A stretch of 36,051 nt of DNA, taken from positions 1 to 36,051 of the forward strand of contig JAKSTS010000006.1 in the NCBI GenBank assembly GCA_024402455.1. Direction: 5' to 3'. The stretch comes from Treponemataceae bacterium. GTDB lineage: Bacteria > Spirochaetota > Spirochaetia > Treponematales > Treponemataceae. A program made the translations under genes and the position numbers. Shown piece by piece: positions 33,317 through 36,051 of this stretch (the stretch's first letter is position 1; every line of letters starts with the position of its first letter). Under the pieces are notes generated by a model, which was given only the letters and a program-made list of their open reading frames with translations, searched no databases and was not told the origin of the DNA.

Positions 33317-34996
33317 TTAGTGTTTAAAGTGGCGTGTTCCTGTAAATACCATTGCAATGCCATATTTGTTGCATGCATCGATACATTCCTGGTCGCGGAT
33401 TGAACCGCCTGGAGTTACAATTGCCTTGATGCCAAATTCATTTGCTTTTTCAACATTGTCTGCAAACGGGAAGAATGCATCGCTTATGAGAACTTCGGCA
33501 TTGCCGATTCCAAGAGCCTGTGTCTTTTCTTTTGCGCGTGTCAAAGCCTGTTCTGCAGCCCAGATGCGGTTTGTCTGACCGCAGCCGATTCCATAAGCAG
33601 TTCTGTTTTTAATAACAAGAATTGCATTAGATTTTGCAAACATTGCAACTGTCATGCCGAATGCCATTTCATCAATTTGAGCCTGTGTCGGCTTTGCTTT
33701 TGTAACAATGTCCCATTTTTCAAAAAGCACATTGTCGCGGTTTTGAACCAAAAGACCGCCTGCAACGCTCATGCATTCGTAATTGTCGTCAGCTTCAATT
33801 TCTGCTGTTACAAGACGCAGGTTCTTTTTTGTTGCAAAAACTTCAAGTGCGTCGTCTGTAAAACCTGGTGCAACAATAACTTCAAGAAAGCATTTGACCA
33901 TTTCTTCTGCACATGCTTTGTCGATTACTGCGCTGCAGCCGACAATGCCACCAAAAATTGAAACAGGGTCGCAGTCGTAAGTCTGTTTGTAGCTTTCAAG
34001 TGGAGTTGCTCCAAGTGAAGCACCGCAAGGTGTGTTATGTTTTAATGCGATTGTGAATACACTGTTTGATGCACCTGCAAAACTTGCTGTAATCGGTTTG
34101 CCTGTTGGTGCAGCTTTGTTGCCGTCTGCGTCTTTTCCGCAGATAATTCCATTGTATTCAGAATAATCTGTGCCGTTAACTGGAACTGCATTTTTAACAA
34201 AACGGTTAAATGCGCATACGCCTTTCCATGCAACGTCAAGGTCTCTGATATTGTTGTAAGAAAGCTCTTTGCCCTGCAGCTGTTTCATGCCGGCAAAAGC
34301 ACCTTTTTTGTCTGCTGTAACATAAAGTGCAGCTTTCTGATGTGCATTTTCGCCGTAGCGAAGGCTCTGGCTTTTTACAAGAGGCATGTCGTAATATTGC
34401 GGCAGTTCTTCTTCGAGCATAAATCTTGAAACAGCTGCGTCATAAGCAGATGTAAGATTGAAAACCTTGCCTGCAAGGCGGCGTTTGAATGAAGCTTCGA
34501 TTGCGCCTACATTCTGGTTTGTTTTATCAAGATTTGCTTTTACTTCAGCATAATCAGCCGGGTCTGTCAGAACGAGAACATCGTTATGATTTTTTGCAGC
34601 CGCACGAAGCATTGTCGGACCGCCGATGTCGATAAACTCCACGGTTTCTTCAAATGTAAGACCAGCCTGCACTTTTTCAAAGAAAGGGTACAGGTTTACG
34701 CAGACTAAATCGATAGGTGCAACGCCTAAATCGTTTATTGTTTTCATGTGCTGTTCATTGCTGCGAATAGCAAGCAGACCTGCATGAATCATCGGATGCA
34801 GTGTTTTGACACGACCATCCAGACATTCAGGAAAACCTGTAACAGAAGAAACATCTGTTACGGCAACACCATTTTCTGCCAGATGCTTCTTAGTTCCTCC
34901 GGTTGAAAGAATCTCCCAGCCGTTCTTTTCAAGATACTGTGCAAGTTCAAGCACACCGTCTTTGTAAAATACACTGATTAAAGCGCGTTTTTTCAT
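33317..34996 (-). CDS. purH: Bifunctional AICAR formyltransferase/IMP cyclohydrolase
   Basis: Last two steps of purine synthesis. The N-terminal cyclohydrolase part (1-200) shows RALISVFYKDGVLELAQYLE, LSTGGTKKHL, GFPECLDGRVKTLHP and FIDIGGPTMLRAAAKNH. The formyltransferase part shows QSLRYGENAHQKAALY, ELSYNNIRDLDVAW, the catalytic Lys-His in LKHNTPCGASLG (319-320), and the C-terminal PGGSIRDQECIDACNKYGI. Residues 267-311 (VKNAVPVNGTDYSEY to FAGASNS) are an extra segment of about 45 residues just before the catalytic Lys-His; E. coli-type PurH lacks it. The total is 559 residues against about 530. AGGAAC lies before the ATG. Confidence 0.95.
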   Translation of the reverse strand: MKKRALISVFYKDGVLELAQYLEKNGWEILSTGGTKKHLAENGVAVTDVSSVTGFPECLDGRVKTLHPMIHAGLLAIRSNEQHMKTINDLGVAPIDLVCVNLYPFFEKVQAGLTFEETVEFIDIGGPTMLRAAAKNHNDVLVLTDPADYAEVKANLDKTNQNVGAIEASFKRRLAGKVFNLTSAYDAAVSRFMLEEELPQYYDMPLVKSQSLRYGENAHQKAALYVTADKKGAFAGMKQLQGKELSYNNIRDLDVAWKGVCAFNRFVKNAVPVNGTDYSEYNGIICGKDADGNKAAPTGKPITASFAGASNSVFTIALKHNTPCGASLGATPLESYKQTYDCDPVSIFGGIVGCSAVIDKACAEEMVKCFLEVIVAPGFTDDALEVFATKKNLRLVTAEIEADDNYECMSVAGGLLVQNRDNVLFEKWDIVTKAKPTQAQIDEMAFGMTVAMFAKSNAILVIKNRTAYGIGCGQTNRIWAAEQALTRAKEKTQALGIGNAEVLISDAFFPFADNVEKANEFGIKAIVTPGGSIRDQECIDACNKYGIAMVFTGTRHFKH

Positions 34997-35078
34997 TTGA
35001 TTTGTTCCTGTTTAGTGGAGTTTTGCGCAAATATTAACATATAATGATACATTTGTGAACAACCTTAAAGCTTTTGCT

Positions 35079-35106
35079 TTTACTGCTGATGTTGACGTGC
35101 TATACT
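35079..35106 (+). promoter_or_regulatory. Candidate promoter of the DJ-1 gene
   Basis: TTTACT (35079-35084), a 16-bp spacer and TATACT (35101-35106) would start transcription near 35113. That leaves a leader of about 120 bases, which contains ATTCAGTTTTAG (35125-35136) and repeated AAGACAGC/GACAG and TTTTAAG pieces. Confidence 0.45.
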
Positions 35107-35233
35107 TAATCATGTTTCTGAAACATTCAGTTTTAGGACAGATTTAAAACTTTTAAGACAGCTTAAATGTCTTTTTAAGGTGTCTTTAGAAATTGCCGTT
35201 TCTTTTATCAAGGCAGTTTTAACGGAGAAAATA

Positions 35234-35821
35234 ATGAAAAAAGCGATTGTATTTCTGGCAGATGGTTTTGAAGAAATTGAAGCATTGACTCCTGTTGATT
35301 ATCTTCGCCGCTCTGGCGTTGAAGTGACTGTTGCAGGTGTGTCAAAAAAAGAAATTAAAGGTGCACATGGAATTTGTGTCTGTGCAGATGAAGTACTTGA
35401 TAAAGAAATGATTTCTGCAAAATATGATGCGCTGATTGTTCCAGGCGGCATGCCGGGTGCTGCAAATCTTGCTGCAGATGAACTTGTACTTGATTTTCTA
35501 AAAGATGGAGAAAAACGTGGCGCTGTTCTTGCTGCAATTTGTGCTGCACCTGTTGTTGTTTTTGCAAAAGCTGGTCTTTTGAAAAACAAGCATTATACAT
35601 GTTATCCGGGAATGGAAAACGATTTGATGAAATTTGCCGGAGAAAATTATGCTGCACTTACGGAAGGTTCTGTTCATTTAGAAGAACGTGTCGTAATTGA
35701 CGGCAGTACTGTAACTTCAAGAGGGCCAGGTGCTGCGGAAGAATTTGCACTTGCTCTTGTAGAACTTCTTGCAGGCAAAGCACAGAAAGAAGTTCTTCAT
35801 AAAGGGCTTGTCGCAAGATAA
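35234..35821 (+). CDS. DJ-1/PfpI-family protein
   Basis: A 195-residue member of the DJ-1 branch (YajL/ThiJ-like), linked to protection from oxidative or carbonyl stress. The core is complete: KKAIVFLADGFEEIEAL (Glu14 region), YDALIVPGGMPGAANLA, the nucleophile-elbow Cys103 in AAICAAPVVVFAKAG, and VIDGSTVTSRGPGAAEEFAL. The start is the ATG at 35234 with GGAG about 8 bases upstream; an in-frame opening 18 codons earlier lacks one. It is monocistronic, with its own leader and terminator, and diverges from purH. Confidence 0.93.
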   Translation: MKKAIVFLADGFEEIEALTPVDYLRRSGVEVTVAGVSKKEIKGAHGICVCADEVLDKEMISAKYDALIVPGGMPGAANLAADELVLDFLKDGEKRGAVLAAICAAPVVVFAKAGLLKNKHYTCYPGMENDLMKFAGENYAALTEGSVHLEERVVIDGSTVTSRGPGAAEEFALALVELLAGKAQKEVLHKGLVAR

Positions 35822-35824
35822 CGG

Positions 35825-35860
35825 CAATGAGAAGCTGTAGGTCACTTCAGCTTCTCATTG
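35825..35860 (+). terminator. Perfect hairpin after the DJ-1 gene
   Basis: CAATGAGAAGCTG (35825-35837) and CAGCTTCTCATTG (35848-35860) form a 13-bp perfect stem with a 10-base loop, 4 bp after the stop. Only three T's follow directly, so it may also stabilise the mRNA end. Beyond it, 35861-36051 shows no supported feature. Confidence 0.75.
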
Positions 35861-36051
35861 TTTCGGGTTTTGCTGTGCAAAAGACATGTGTTCTGAATGT
35901 CCTTGTACAAATTTTAGAAAATTGCGGCAGAAATGCAATAAATTAGGTGCTGAAAAATTTGAAACAAAAATTGATAAATCAGACTGTTTGCAGAATTTAT
36001 TTTCTGGCAGCGCAGTCACGCCGGCTTGAGCTTTAATTAGTTGTTGCTTCT

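Noticed and set aside
34997..35078. Purine riboswitch in the purH leader
   Set aside because: The spacer is short and AT-rich, with no conserved three-way-junction sequence visible.

Overview
The window looks like a chromosomal segment of a host-associated Treponema (Spirochaetota). This is an inference from overall gene content, low GC, AT-rich spacers and many loose-lipobox SH3 lipoproteins; I cannot name the species. No rRNA, tRNA, CRISPR array or insertion sequence was recognised. Genes are densely packed on both strands, in short operons separated by clear hairpin terminators.

Layout. 1-4.6 kb (+): a 5'-truncated S41 processing protease (ctpA), rsmE and a WecG/TagA-like glycosyltransferase as an overlapping operon, then a sigma-54-activator-like AAA+ protein without a DNA-binding domain. 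4.65-5.4 kb (-): trmJ-like methyltransferase. 5.8-6.3 kb (+): a STAS domain fused to a zinc ribbon, with a good promoter and terminator. 6.4-6.98 kb: a long AT-rich spacer with three identical DnaA-box-like nonamers. 7-9.8 kb (+): two overlapping membrane proteins with LptF/LptG-like 3+3 topology, one carrying a TPR-like insert. 9.8 kb: a candidate structured RNA. 10-13.5 kb (+): clpS-clpA-aat, an N-degron operon. 13.4-16.3 kb (-): histidine kinase and OmpR-type regulator. 16.7-17.3 kb (+): hsp20 behind a textbook sigma-54 promoter. 17.4-20.7 kb (+): SH3 lipoprotein and ABC-F ATPase. 20.8-24.2 kb (-): a 7TM histidine-kinase-like protein whose H-box His is Gln, then ackA. 24.4-27.6 kb (+): galE and two lipoproteins, the first very AT-rich. 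27.8-29 kb (-): AAA/DUF4143-type ATPase with an altered Walker B. 29.2-32 kb (+): an M20 dipeptidase, an AT-rich GT61 glycosyltransferase, then a second copy of the last 171 bp of the dipeptidase gene. 32-35 kb (-): mraY and purH. 35.2-35.8 kb (+): DJ-1/PfpI protein.

How it fits together. Several themes recur: protein quality control (CtpA, ClpS/ClpA/Aat, Hsp20, DJ-1), envelope building (MraY, GalE, WecG-like, GT61, LptF/G-like pair, lipoproteins) and signalling with degenerate catalytic motifs (AAA+ activator, His-less kinase, Walker B variant ATPase). The most distinctive single observation is the GT61 gene bracketed by in-frame direct repeats of the dipeptidase 3' end. Recombination between the repeats would remove GT61 and leave an intact dipeptidase gene. 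The second is the sigma-54 promoter of hsp20, with inverted repeats upstream that could be activator sites.
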